Positions 53,073-63,720 of a stretch of 64,000 nt of DNA are shown piece by piece. The stretch lies in the NCBI GenBank assembly GCA_013372555.1, contig JAAPAX010000001.1:806001-870000 (forward strand), read 5' to 3'. Numbering within the stretch: position 1 is the first letter of the stretch; every line of letters starts with the position of its first letter. The stretch is from Elsinoe arachidis. Lineage: Eukaryota > Ascomycota > Dothideomycetes > Myriangiales > Elsinoaceae. The position numbers and the translations under genes were made by a program. The notes under the pieces are model-generated. The model did no database searches, was not told the DNA's origin, and saw only the letters and a list, made by a program, of their open reading frames with translations.

Positions 53073-54131
53073 TTAATGCTGTATCGACTTTTCTAACTCC
53101 TCTGCGATGACTTTCTTCACCTTCTCCACGGGGAGGTCTTCCAACCCCTTCCCAGTCCAGTACCGATCCTGCTCAAACCCTTGATAAATCATCGCCTCCG
53201 TCCCAAGAATCACCTGCCACCCAGCATCCGTCGACAATTGCGCCACACTCGTCCACGGCTTCGGATGATACGCCATCTCCAGAATCGCGCCCTTATGCTC
53301 CCTCGCAAGGAAATGCTCCAATATCCTCCTCGCCATCTTCTCCTCCGCCGTATTAGGCACCAAATCCGGCACACAAGCCACAATCGCACCCACGCTCTCC
53401 AGCCCCTCCGCCTCCTCCACGGTCTTGACATGCACCAATCCTTCCCCATACCCTTGCTTCGTGCACCACTCCACCAACACCTCCACCTCCTTCACATCCC
53501 GATTGACGAGGTAGATCTTCTTCGCCCCGAGATACCGCCACAACGCATACACCGCCGCCCTCGCCGCCCCTCCACCCCCAATCACCATCCCCGGCTTCCC
53601 CTCATACCTCGTCTTCCCATCCTTGACGTTCTGGAGAAACGCCTCCCTAACCCCAATGACATCCGTGTTCGTCCCGCAAAGCACCCTCTTCCCGTCACGC
53701 TCGCGGAGGAAAATGGTATTACACGCTCCACACGCTTTGGCTTCCTCGGTGAGCTCGTCCAGCTGCGACATGATGGCGATTTTGTGGGGCATGGTGACGG
53801 AGGCGCCGTAGAAGGCTGGGTCGTGCAGGTATTGCAGGCAGTCTGGGAGGGAGGCGGATTCGAGCAGGAATTGTTGCCATTTGAGACCCAGGGAGGTGTA
53901 GATTGTGTTGTGGAAGAGGGGGGAGAGGGAGTGGCTGATTGGGTTGCCGAAGAGGAAGCCGTAGCGGTCGAGGTGGGTGCGGGAGGGTAGGAGGTCGGGT
54001 TGGGAGGTGCTGGAGGGGGTGGGGGTGGTCATGGTGGTGGTGGTGCTGGTCATGTTACTTGGGGTTGTTGAGGAGGGAGATGGGAGAGGTGTACGTGAAG
54101 AGATGGTGAGATGGGTTGTGGTACTCAGCAC
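53073..54131 (-). CDS. qutB: Quinate (shikimate) dehydrogenase QutB
   Basis: A single exon of 352 residues from the first Met; residue 27 (54053) is an alternative start because the first 45 residues are Thr/Ser/Pro-rich and unlike the family. The enzyme oxidises quinate to 3-dehydroquinate with NAD. Seen are YGFLFGNPISHSLSPLFHNTIY (substrate pocket), FYGASVTMPHKIAIM with the catalytic Lys, CGACNTIF, CGTNTDVIGVREAF and the nucleotide motif GMVIGGGGAARAAVYAL. KIYLVNRD follows the second strand, where Asp would favour NAD over NADP. It fits QutB of the cluster rather than a biosynthetic enzyme. Confidence 0.95.
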   Translation of the reverse strand: MLSTTTHLTISSRTPLPSPSSTTPSNMTSTTTTMTTPTPSSTSQPDLLPSRTHLDRYGFLFGNPISHSLSPLFHNTIYTSLGLKWQQFLLESASLPDCLQYLHDPAFYGASVTMPHKIAIMSQLDELTEEAKACGACNTIFLRERDGKRVLCGTNTDVIGVREAFLQNVKDGKTRYEGKPGMVIGGGGAARAAVYALWRYLGAKKIYLVNRDVKEVEVLVEWCTKQGYGEGLVHVKTVEEAEGLESVGAIVACVPDLVPNTAEEKMARRILEHFLAREHKGAILEMAYHPKPWTSVAQLSTDAGWQVILGTEAMIYQGFEQDRYWTGKGLEDLPVEKVKKVIAEELEKSIQH

Positions 54132-54936
54132 GGCGAATGGGAGGCAAGGTATTTTCTATCCAAAACCGTTGCAGGAACGACTCCGCTTATGCCCGATGAT
54201 GATGCTGGTGGTACACGGCATTAAAGGTTTGCATACAAGGCCGCGTGTCTGTGTTGCGGGGATGTTGTCCTGCCCGTGGGGATAACTTTTCGATGGAGGG
54301 GCAGTTGGAGGGGCAGTTTCAGATGCCGATGACATGTGAGAGGCAAACGTTCTTCCAGATCCCCGGAGCGCTCGGGTGGCGGAAGAGACTTTATCCACGA
54401 GACAATCTCATGTTTGTGGTCATATCCGGCGCGACTCAGCTTGTGGAAATGAGTTTACAAGTGTACTCGGTACCAAGAAGCCGAGCTCACCACGTGGAGA
54501 CCTTAGTAATGCAGCCGAGATTATTTGCATAGCTTTGATTGTCATCCATGGCGCTGCCCAGCATCGAGATAACCATGCAGGCTTGGGTTGCGTGTCGAAA
54601 TATTGCGATACCTGCCCAAGGAATGGTGGCAGTGCCGACATGCCAGATTGATACACGCGAATATGTCCTTGGACGAAGTTGAGATGATATGGGCATTTGG
54701 AGTGGTGAAATAGCGATGAGCAAAATATGCACCTTGTTTACAAGCAGCCACTAAAGCTCGCTTCAGACAGAATCATCGCCTGGCAATTTCCATGAACAAG
54801 TAGTGCTAGAGAGCCCATCGACCCTAGGGCGACGAATACACAGGAATGTCGTGGACAAAGTGTAGCGATCAATATGTGACTTTGAGATTGCTCAACTTTC
54901 TATGTAACAATCTGAATTATACATGTATACATGCTC
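54132..54936. promoter_or_regulatory. qutB promoter and qutD 3' region
   Basis: About 800 bases between qutB and qutD, both on the minus strand. It contains a candidate activator site at 54381-54396 and a GGATAA half-site at 54280-54285, about 250 and 150 bases upstream of the longest qutB start. No gene was recognised in it. Confidence 0.45.
54381..54396. promoter_or_regulatory. Candidate QutA/QA-1F binding site upstream of qutB
   Basis: GGAAGAGACTTTATCC fits 12 of 16 positions of the remembered Neurospora activator element GGRTAARYRYTTATCC, with one half (TTATCC) perfect. Located 250 bases before the first qutB Met. Confidence 0.4.
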
Positions 54937-56625
54937 TTAAACATCAGAAGTCCTCTCCAACTTGTCCAACTTCTCCTTTGCAACGGTAAGATCGGCACCC
55001 TCAGCGTCATGCCTGAACTCCTCGTCGCGTTGGCGAACCTCAGCGAGGACGGTCTTGTTGGCCTGCCAGACAGGCTTGACCTCGAACAGACGGTCCATGT
55101 ACTCGAGTGGTACAGACTTGGTCTCCGGGATGAGGAAGAAGACGAAGAAGACCGAGACGATCATCAACGAGGCGAAGAAGAAGTAGACACCGCTGCCAGA
55201 CCTGCCCATCTTCAAGAACATCTGGGGTGTGAAGCGCGATACGATGAAGTTGTAGAACCAGTTGCTTGCTGCAGCAGAAGCTTGACCCAAAGGACGAGTG
55301 GCTGTGTCGAAGATCTCAGAGTTGAGGACCCAAGGGGTACCGTTCCATGATGGAGTGTAGAAAGCGGTCCACAGATAGAAAAAGAAGATGGCTGCGATAC
55401 CGCCAGAAGTGAGCGAAGCATTTTGACCAGTCGCGTTGGCGGCCGGGTTGGCACGGTAGACGTATGCGCCGATAATCCACATGCAGACTGAACCACCACC
55501 GGCACCAATCATGAGCAACTGCCTGCGTCCGAGATGGTCGATCAGGTAGAGCAACCAGACAAAAGTGAGGACTGTCTTGACCACGCCGAAGAGACCAGTT
55601 GTGAGGAAACCAGTGTTTGTTCCAGTGATACCGAGCGATCGGAAGACGGTGGGTGAATAGTAGTTGACGGCATTGATTCCCGAACCGTTCTGCCAGAGGA
55701 AGAGCATGCTACCGAGGAAAAGTCTGTAGAGCACCTTCTTGTCCCTGGCAGCTGCCTTGAATGGAGCCCAGAATCCAGATCCGATACGCGAGGTATCAGC
55801 AGTGATAGCCGCGTCAATCAGGCCGACCTCTTCAACAATGTAGATATCATCAGCATTCAGCTTGCGGATCCAGCAGAGATTCTTCATGGCCTCGTCGCGT
55901 CGGTTCTTGGTGAGCAGCCATCGTGGAGACTCCTTGAGGAAGAATGTGCCGAACAAGAGCAGACCTCCTGGGATGAGCTGCACAGCGAAGGGGATGATCC
56001 ACTGAGACCAGGATTCTGGCAAAGTAGTGTTGACACCGTAACTGGCAAATATCAGTAAAGCAAATGATGCACAGTTTAAATCCGCTTACTTGATCCAAAA
56101 GCCCACGAGACCTCCAATTTGCCAACCAAGTTCGTAAATGCCGACGAGACGTCCACGAATGGCAGGAGGAGAGAGTTCTGAGATGTAGATGGGTACCAAC
56201 ATGGATGCACCGCCCACGCCTAGACCGGCAAGGACGCGTCCACCGTAGATGAGACCAAGACCGCGTGCGCGGTTGGCACCCAGCATAATGCCAGCACCGA
56301 GTTGGAAGACACTGGCGTAGACATACAAGCTCTTCTTGCGACCGAGGTAGTAGGCGAATGGATATGCCGAAATGGCGCCAAAGAAGGCACCGGCCTGGTA
56401 GACTGAGACGATGTTGGAGTTGATCAAAGCACGCTGAGAGGTACTGAGTGTGCCGAGCTGGAATTCCTTGACGAAGGACGGGAGAGCGAGTGTAGTTCCA
56501 ATGAAGGCCGAATCATAACCGATCATGCATGCTGCAAACGAGGCAACAGTGGCACACATGTATACACGCCAGTTGTATACGGCCTTTGGCGTAGGCCTAT
56601 CCTCGACGAGTGTGAGGATGCCCAT
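54937..56625 (-). CDS. qutD: Quinate permease QutD (MFS sugar-porter family)
   Basis: Two exons (56625-56090 and 56041-54937) give 546 residues. QutD (qa-y) imports quinate by proton symport at the plasma membrane. Sugar-porter signatures are GYDSAFIGTTLALPSF in helix 1, GRKKSLYVYASVFQLGAG, GRVLAGLGVGGASMLVPIYISE, ESPRWLLTKNRRDEA, the QNGSGINAVNYYSP helix 7 motif, DHLGRRQLL and PETKSVPLEYMDRLFE. Twelve membrane helices can be counted. The N terminus (MGILTLVEDRPTPKAVYNWRVY) matches quinate permeases. The splice rebuilds WINYGVNTTLPESW. It is divergent from qutC over 875 bases. Confidence 0.96.
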
Positions 56626-57500
56626 GATGATTGTTGTTCAAGGTCTGTCGACCCTTGTGTGTAGGTAGTGTAGAGGGGAGGAGGGGAAAGATGGAAGTGA
56701 TGAAAATGATCAAGGGCGAATCGAGATTGATTTAATTAGCTCGAGGTCCGGGGGCGAGTATCTTATGCAGATCGCGAGACGACACTTCGGGATGGGACCA
56801 GAGGAGACTGGGGTAGTCTCCACGGGGTGCCCGCGTGTAAGATGCAAGCCACAAACCGTTCTCGTGCTGAGTGCTAAGACACTATCTCCGCTTGACCTGT
56901 GTCCTGACGTGTTTGAGGAGAGATGGATCAGGGCCGGAAGAAGACTTTTCATTCACACAAGTCACGACAAGAAGCGATACCGGGAGCAGGGCAGGAAGGT
57001 GGAGGCCAGGGTGGGTTTCTGGTTGCTGAGACACAATTTTGCGGACCCTGTCGTGCCTGTTTCTGTGTCTTGGTTTGCCGAGAACGGTCCAGCCTGGATC
57101 AGACGTTTCAAACACTCGATCATTGGCGCAGAAGAACTTTTATCCGCCCATCTCCAGATTTTCAGACAGCTTTCTTCCGCTGTGTGTTTCCACCCGACGT
57201 TGTTGTGATCACGCACTCGAATCCTGTCCGGCTGATCACGATCTCTGCGACATGCCGGACGTGTGAGCTCACTGTGCGTATGAGTGTTCGTCCGCAGCAG
57301 TGGGGACTCATCGGTTCAAGGTAAGGCTCCATTCGGCCAAGTCGTTGTCTGGTCATCATCTTCTGGGGGCTTGCTGTCTCGCGACTAGCTGAATGTACGC
57401 AACTGTTTAACCTCGAAGCTCCTTCACTCGCAGCTAGCACTCTTAATCCCATCAATCTTCTAGTTCCTCTCACGCTTCGCATCCCACATCTCATCTTTCC
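56626..57500. promoter_or_regulatory. Divergent qutD-qutC promoter
   Basis: 875 bases between the permease and dehydratase start codons. It holds a candidate activator site at 57130-57145. CT-rich leader sequence runs up to qutC. No gene was recognised. Confidence 0.5.
57130..57145. promoter_or_regulatory. Candidate QutA/QA-1F binding site between qutD and qutC
   Basis: AGAAGAACTTTTATCC fits 12 of 16 positions of GGRTAARYRYTTATCC, again with a perfect TTATCC half. It lies 356 bases before qutC and about 500 before qutD. Confidence 0.4.
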
Positions 57501-58619
57501 ATGATGGCCTGCAGACCAGGCATCTCTTCCATGTCGCTAGGCCGGGCTTGGGTCCATGGCATGAGAACCAAGCTAGAACAAGCCGCCAAGTATGGCTTCG
57601 AAGGTGTCGAGATATTCTACGAAGATCTGGAGTATCTCGCAGCAGACTCCTCATCGAATGGCAAGTCTCCACAAGGTCTGCGGGAAGCGGCACAATCGAT
57701 AAGGATCATGTGCGATGAACTCGGCCTCATCATTATCAATCTTCAGCCATTCAGTCAATACGATGGCCTACGGGACCGTTCAAAGCATGCGTCTCGTCTG
57801 GAGGAGTTGAAGCTCTGGTTCGAGCTGGCCGACATCTTGCGGACTGATCTTATTCAAATACCTGCATCGTTCTTGCCTCCTGACCAGGCCACTGGCGATA
57901 TCTACACCATCGTGTCTGATCTGAGAATCGTTGCCGACCTCGGCCTTCAAAGAAATCCGCCCATCAGATTCGCCTACGAGAGCTTATGTTGGAGCACCTA
58001 CATCGACACTTGGGAGAAATGCTGGGATGTCGTCCAACGTGTTGATCGACCCAACTTCGGCATCTGTCTAGATACGTACAACATCGCCGGCCGCGTCTAT
58101 GCAGACCCAGCAGCTCCGAGCGGGAAGACTGAAGACGCAGAGATGGCTACCATGATCTCCATGCAGAATCTTGTCAAGACAATCGATGTCAAGAAGGTTT
58201 TCTTCATCCAAGTCGTTGACGCCGAGCGACTTTCTCGTCCCCTGGTCGAGGGACACGAGTTCTACGACAAAGAACAGCCTGCACGTATGAGCTGGAGTAG
58301 GAATTGCAGACTCTTCTACGGCGAAGAGGATCGTGGAGCATACCTGCCTGTGAGGGAAATTACCAAGGCTATCATCAACGGCCTAGGCTTCCAGGGATGG
58401 GTGTCGATGGAGTTGTTCAATCGGTCAATGTCACACCCGTCCACGACAGTACCACAAGAACATGCCAGAAGGGGCATGGTTTCATGGTCCAAGATCCAGA
58501 AGGACACACAACTCGTGGCTACTCCGCCCAGATATCAACCAGAGCAAGTCCGCGTTCCGACCGCGAACATGACTATGATGTCGACACATAGTGAGCCACG
58601 TCTTGTCAGTATCCCGTGA
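57501..58619 (+). CDS. qutC: 3-dehydroshikimate dehydratase QutC
   Basis: A single exon of 372 residues. It dehydrates 3-dehydroshikimate to protocatechuate, the last step encoded in the cluster. The xylose-isomerase-like TIM barrel is visible: GISSMSLGRAWVHGMRTKLEQAAKYGFEGVEIFYEDLEY at the N terminus, IINLQPFSQYDGL, AYESLCWSTYIDTWEKCWDVV with metal-ligand Glu, FGICLDTYNIAGRVYADP with Asp, FFIQVVDAERL and GWVSMELFNRSM with the last Glu. Size agrees with Neurospora qa-4 (about 360). A short Pro/Thr/Met-rich C terminus is extra. A second Met follows immediately (57504), so the exact start is trivial. Confidence 0.95.
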   Translation: MMACRPGISSMSLGRAWVHGMRTKLEQAAKYGFEGVEIFYEDLEYLAADSSSNGKSPQGLREAAQSIRIMCDELGLIIINLQPFSQYDGLRDRSKHASRLEELKLWFELADILRTDLIQIPASFLPPDQATGDIYTIVSDLRIVADLGLQRNPPIRFAYESLCWSTYIDTWEKCWDVVQRVDRPNFGICLDTYNIAGRVYADPAAPSGKTEDAEMATMISMQNLVKTIDVKKVFFIQVVDAERLSRPLVEGHEFYDKEQPARMSWSRNCRLFYGEEDRGAYLPVREITKAIINGLGFQGWVSMELFNRSMSHPSTTVPQEHARRGMVSWSKIQKDTQLVATPPRYQPEQVRVPTANMTMMSTHSEPRLVSIP

Positions 58620-59157
58620 TGAGGATCGCCAAAGCACACCTCTTTGTTTTCGATATCAAGTGCATAGCGATGGATAGGGAGGGCAGATCAGGTCAATAGT
58701 ATTGACCAATTTGTACATAAATGCTGCATGAGCTCGCGTATATCATAACGAATGGATGTCCTCTATAGCAGATCCGACCACTCACAAGCTGCCTAATTCA
58801 CGCTGTCTGAAGCAGGGGAGGTTTTCGGCTACCTACGGCTGTAAGCAAGACCGAAGACGTTCTTTTGCGGCTCAGATCTCGCCAACCAATCATACACGAC
58901 TTCCCCACACTTTTCACGTGTCAGTCATCCAAGACCGCTCACCTGCGCGGCTGTCCGCGGTTGACCTAAATTGTATCCGGTCTCGTCCTTGAATAGTAGC
59001 AGAATTGCCTGCGCTATCCGGCAGGTAGTCAGACGAAGAGGTAAGTGTAAGAGACATTTCGGTTAAGAAGGCTTACCTTCCACTGTCTCTGATTTTGAGA
59101 GCCTCTCCCTTTCCTTCCTCCTTCAAGCCGTCCTCACAGCAGACACTGACCACAGGC
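58620..59157. other. Intergenic region between qutC and the P450 gene
   Basis: About 540 bases with the qutC 3' UTR and the P450 promoter, both genes on the plus strand. A 78-codon frame (58756-58992) has no family likeness. I saw no QutA-type element here. Confidence 0.4.
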
Positions 59158-60811
59158 ATGGCATTGCTGGATCTTCCCTTCTTCAAGGGCCTCGCGCTCC
59201 TCGTCACTCTCCCTGTATGACGAAACAGATGAATTGGGAGATAGAAGCACGCTGACATGTCTAGTTCATCGGCATCTTTGGCTACAGAGTCTTCCTACAC
59301 CCTCTGGCAAAGTACCCCGGTCCTCTCCTCGCAAAGTTCACAGATCTCTGGGCTGTATGGCACGCATGGCAGGGGTGCCTCGCGCAAGAGCTGACGAGGT
59401 TACACGAGAAGCATGGTGAGTGGCCGTCCGGAAGACCGCGGCCTACAGTAAGCTGACCAACATGTCAGGCGACTTTGTCAGATTCGGCCCCAACCGTATC
59501 TCGGGCAATACGACCGAAGCGCTAGAGAACGTATATGGTTTCAAGGCCAACACACGTAAGAGCCAGTGGTATTACACTTTTGCCGTCGACCCGGCCCGGC
59601 CAAGCACCCATACCATCATCGACAGGACGCAACATGCCAGGAAGCGCAGAGTTGTGGCTCAGGGACTCTCGACAAAGTCCACTGCCGCCTTTGAAGAGCA
59701 CGTCATTGAGAGCGTAGACATCCTTGCCAAGGCCATGTCCTCTTCCAAGGTGAAGCCCGAGTACAATGAAGGCTGGACCGATAGCAAGGACATGGCCGAA
59801 TGGGCTAGCTACCTCACCAACGATGTCATGGGCTCTATGGTCTTCAGCAAGCGCTTTGGTCTCATGGAGACTGGAGAGAACAGATGGCTAAAGGACGCTG
59901 TGCCAATCGCGTCCCGCAACAAGTATGCTTGCGGCTTCATGCCATGGATCATCCGATCTGGATTCGACACCATCATCATGCCGAAGCTGGCAGGTCTGCG
60001 CATCAAGCTCAAGGCTTTTAGTATCGCTCAGCTGCAAAATCGATTTGCCCGCAAGGATGACGAGAGCTTGCACGACATCTTCCACTTCATCCTCAAAGCC
60101 AAGGACCCGGAGACCGGTGAGGGCTTTGGCATGCACGAGCTTGGTTCCGAGGCGAACCTCATGATTGCCGCTGGCGGCGACACAACTTCCACAGCAATTG
60201 CCTCCACCTTCTTCTTCATCACCAAGGCCGGCAACGAGCATGTTCTTGAGAAGCTGACCAAAGAGATCCGAAGCAAGTTCTCCTCCTACGACTCGATCCG
60301 CCCTGGTGCTGAGCTGAGCGCCTGCACTTATCTCCGCGCATGCGTGGACGAATCTATGCGCATCTCTCCGCCCGTACCATCTCCTCTTATGCGAGAGGCA
60401 CTTACTGGTGGCGTCAACATCAATGGTAACAACTTCCCGGCAGGCACCGATCTCGCAGTCCCATCTTATGCCATCCACCGAAACCCGAAATACTTTACCG
60501 AACCCCTCCGCTTCGACCCTGGAAGATGGATCTCAAAATCTACCAGCGAGAAGGATGCTTCCGTGCAGCTCGCACAGTCCGCTTTCTGCCCTTTCTCTGT
60601 TGGTCCAAGAAACTGTGTAGGACGCAGCGTGGGCTACCTCGAAATGACCACCACCATTGCCAGGATCCTCTGGTCGATGGACATTCGAAGAGAGCCAGGC
60701 AGCATTGAGGGTGAGGAGACGGATGGTACTTACAAGCTGATTGACGGTTTTGTCGCAGAGAAGACGGGGCCAATGGTGCAATTCAGACCGAGGAAGTCTG
60801 CCATGGCATGA
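59158..60811 (+). CDS. Cytochrome P450 monooxygenase
   Basis: Three exons (59158-59214, 59265-59415, 59469-60811) give 516 residues. An N-terminal hydrophobic anchor (FKGLALLVTLPVFIGIFGYRVF) is followed by HPLAKYPGP, the usual Pro-rich hinge. The oxygen-binding I helix is AAGGDTTSTAIAS, the ExxR motif is ESMR, the Arg-region is FDPGRW and the haem loop is FCPFSVGPRNCVGRSVG with the Cys ligand. All required residues are present and both splices keep frame. Fungal relatives include secondary-metabolite and aromatic-acid hydroxylases; CYP family and substrate cannot be read here. It lies on the same strand directly after qutC, so a link to aromatic catabolism is possible but unproved. Confidence 0.9.
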
Positions 60812-61225
60812 TGAATTATAAGAACAAAAGTTGAGAAGAGGAGGATGCATCGCTTATCGTGAATTCCATACTGCGGGGCATATCATGGCGCTGGGACGTG
60901 ATCTTTGGTAACTTACATAGCATGGCGTATATTAACGAGTTTTGTATGCGATGAAATATAGCAAAGAGGTGTCGTCGATCCTACTACTGTAAAATCGATC
61001 TGGAGACCCCTGCTGTCGGTACCACGCTAAAGGCGGACGTTAGGGCCCGATCCGCGCTCGGTTGCCCTGCACTCCGACTTTGTTTTTGGAGCAGGAACGG
61101 CCGCGGAGCTTCGACTGACACACGAGGTGCTACAGGCGGAACCACACTGCTATTCGTTCTTCTCGTGGCACAGCTCCCAAAAATACAGCTCATCAGCAGA
61201 CAAGAAAGGAGAGCATAAAACCAAA
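60812..61225. other. Promoter region of DBF2
   Basis: About 410 bases between the P450 stop and the kinase start. Expected to contain the kinase promoter. No other feature was recognised. Confidence 0.4.
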
Positions 61226-63315
61226 ATGCCTTCCACACCTCTGGTATGTCGTCGATATCCGTTCCATCAGCACACATACAGTTTGAATAACCCCGCTAAC
61301 AACAACGCAGCACGACAATGCCTTCTTCTCGCCATCACAGACGCCTCAGGGCAGTCCGAGCAAGAAGCAGGCTCCTCCGGGAGCTTTCGACTTACCAGAT
61401 GCGTTCGCCAACGCGATGAAGCTGATGCCTTCATCGAATGCCAGCAACAAAGGAGCGGGGTCACCAGGAAAGGGGTTGCAGACATGGCAGGACCAATTCC
61501 AAGACGCGATGAGTCCGATCGACAGCAAGAACGCAGCACCTGGATCACCGACAAGGAAGTCGAACCAAGAGAACACTCCGCCTACGAGAGCCAACCTACA
61601 GAAGGATGGTGGCTACCTGAGTCAAGCAGCGGCATCACGTCAAGATCCTTACCGAACACATGATCGCCCAGCATCGCCGACGCGACAGCCGTTCACCATC
61701 TCACCGACGCAGGAAGAGATTGAGAAGTTGCAAAAGCCGAATGTCAGGCGGTTGGCAAATGTGACACAGCTATGTGAGTGGTATCGCCCAATAGACTAAA
61801 AGTGATCTCTGACAAAGGCAAGATTTTCTCGACTACTATTATGATCTTCTCAGCTATGTCCACACCCGCCAGACGCGTATGGAGACCTTCAAGGCTCATA
61901 ACCCCCTCCCACCTGCAACAGACAAGGACGAGTATCAGACGGATCTTACACAATACCTCGGCCGTGAGCGCGCGAACCTGCGCAGTCGCCGCACGAGACT
62001 GCGACATGGTGATTTCCAGGTCTTGACACAAGTTGGACAGGGTGGATATGGTCAAGTCTACCTGGCGCAAAAGAAGGATACACGCGAAGTCTGTGCTCTC
62101 AAGATCATGTCAAAGAAGCTTCTCTTCAAGCTCGACGAGGTCCGCCACGTCCTGACCGAGCGCGATATCCTCACCACCGCTAAGAGCGATTGGCTTGTAC
62201 GCCTGCTATACGCCTTCCAGGACGACTCCAGCATCTACCTCGCCATGGAGTACGTGCCTGGTGGAGACTTCCGCACTCTGCTCAATAACACTGGCGTTCT
62301 CCACAACCGTCACGCTCGCTTCTACATTTCCGAGATGTTCATGTGCGTCGATGCTCTCCACCAGCTCGGCTACATCCACCGCGATCTCAAGCCAGAGAAC
62401 TTCCTCATCGATGGTACTGGCCACGTCAAGCTCACCGACTTCGGCCTCGCAGCCGGTTTCCTCGCTCCTGCCAAGATAGAATCCATGCGCATCAAGCTCG
62501 AAGAAGTCGGCAAAATGCCCCGCGAAGCCATCCCCTTCGGCCGTCCCATGGAAGAACGTTCCCTCAAAGAGCGTCGCGACGGTTACCGCTCCCTTCGAGA
62601 ACGCGACGTCAACTACGCCAAATCCATCGTCGGTTCCCCCGATTACATGGCCCCTGAAGTCCTCAAAGGCGAAGAATATGACTTCACAGTCGACTACTGG
62701 TCTCTCGGATGTATGCTATTCGAGGCCCTAGCCGGCTACCCACCCTTCGCCGGCTCCACCGTCGACGAAACCTGGCAAAACCTCAAACGATGGCAACACG
62801 TCCTCCGCAAGCCCGAGTACGAAGACCCGAATTACTTCCTGTCCAAGCGCACATGGGACCTCATCACGCGTCTCATCGCAGTCAAGACCAACCGTCTCCG
62901 CGGCTTCAAGGCCGTCCGCGAGCACGCCTATTTCGCAGAGGTGAAGTGGGACGGGCTGAGGGAGGAGCGCGCCCCCTTTGTGCCGGAGCTGGACAGCGAG
63001 ACGGACGCTGGGTACTTTGATGACTTTAGCAATGAGAAAGATATGGCCAAGTACAAGGAGGTGTTGGATAAGCAGGAGGCGTTGGAGAAGTTGGCCGAGA
63101 GGGATGAGAAGATGGGGAAGCATTTGTTTGTTGGGTTTACTTTCAGGTATGTCTACCCGTAGAGAAGGAAAAAACGGGTAGGGGTGGTGGTGTGATGGAT
63201 GCTAATTGGTAATAGACATCGTAAGCCCACGACGGATGAGAATGGGAGGCCGAGTAGTCCCAGAAAGGCGTTGGCTGCTGTGACGGAGGATGAGAATTTC
63301 GGGACGATCTTCTAG
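61226..63315 (+). CDS. DBF2: NDR/LATS-family kinase DBF2 (SidB), mitotic exit and septation
   Basis: Four exons (61226-61243, 61311-61773, 61823-63146, 63216-63315) give 634 residues. Dbf2/SidB with Mob1 is the terminal kinase of the mitotic exit or septation initiation network and is needed for septum formation. A Ser/Pro/Gln-rich N terminus leads to the NDR-type Mob-binding region (YFLDYYYDLLSYVHTRQTRME). The kinase has VGQGGYGQVYLA, ALKIMSKK, YIHRDLKPENFLID, DFGLAAG and a long activation-segment insert ending SIVGSPDYMAPEVL. The C-terminal region has the hydrophobic motif near FVGFTFR, joined by the last intron to HRKPTTD. The first exon codes only six residues (MPSTPL). Frame is kept over all junctions. 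Confidence 0.93.
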
Positions 63316-63720
63316 GTGGTCTGGCAGGTTGATGAGTGGTCGAGGGGGAGAGGTGTGTTGGGGATGTGCTGCCGTGGAAAGGGGTGAGATGACATGACAT
63401 GAGACGAGGGAGGTGAGATTGCATACTTGGCGCCACGGGACAGGGACATGGGATATGGACATGAGCGACGAGAGGAATGGTATGACTGCTTTACTTTACC
63501 GCAAGGGACGAGGCGTATGGCTTTGTCCAGTCTTTGTACTTTAATCACAGCCTCGAGAGAGACGAGCTGAATGGATGAGCTTATACACGAGTTGTCACTG
63601 CGCTGAGGGCATTGGGGAGAAGATGAGTGATGCGACGACGCTGCAATGCATGCTGTAAACTACGCTGGAATTATGCCTTGCTCCTGTCCCTGCCATTGCG
63701 CCAATGCCGGTATGCTCTGC
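63316..63720. other. Convergent intergenic region at the right edge
   Basis: About 400 bases between the DBF2 stop and the stop codon of the partial minus-strand gene. 3' UTR material; nothing further was recognised. Confidence 0.4.

Noticed and set aside
53181..53990. 269-codon plus-strand ORF opposite qutB
   Set aside because: Arg/His/Leu/Pro-rich product antisense to a clear quinate dehydrogenase.
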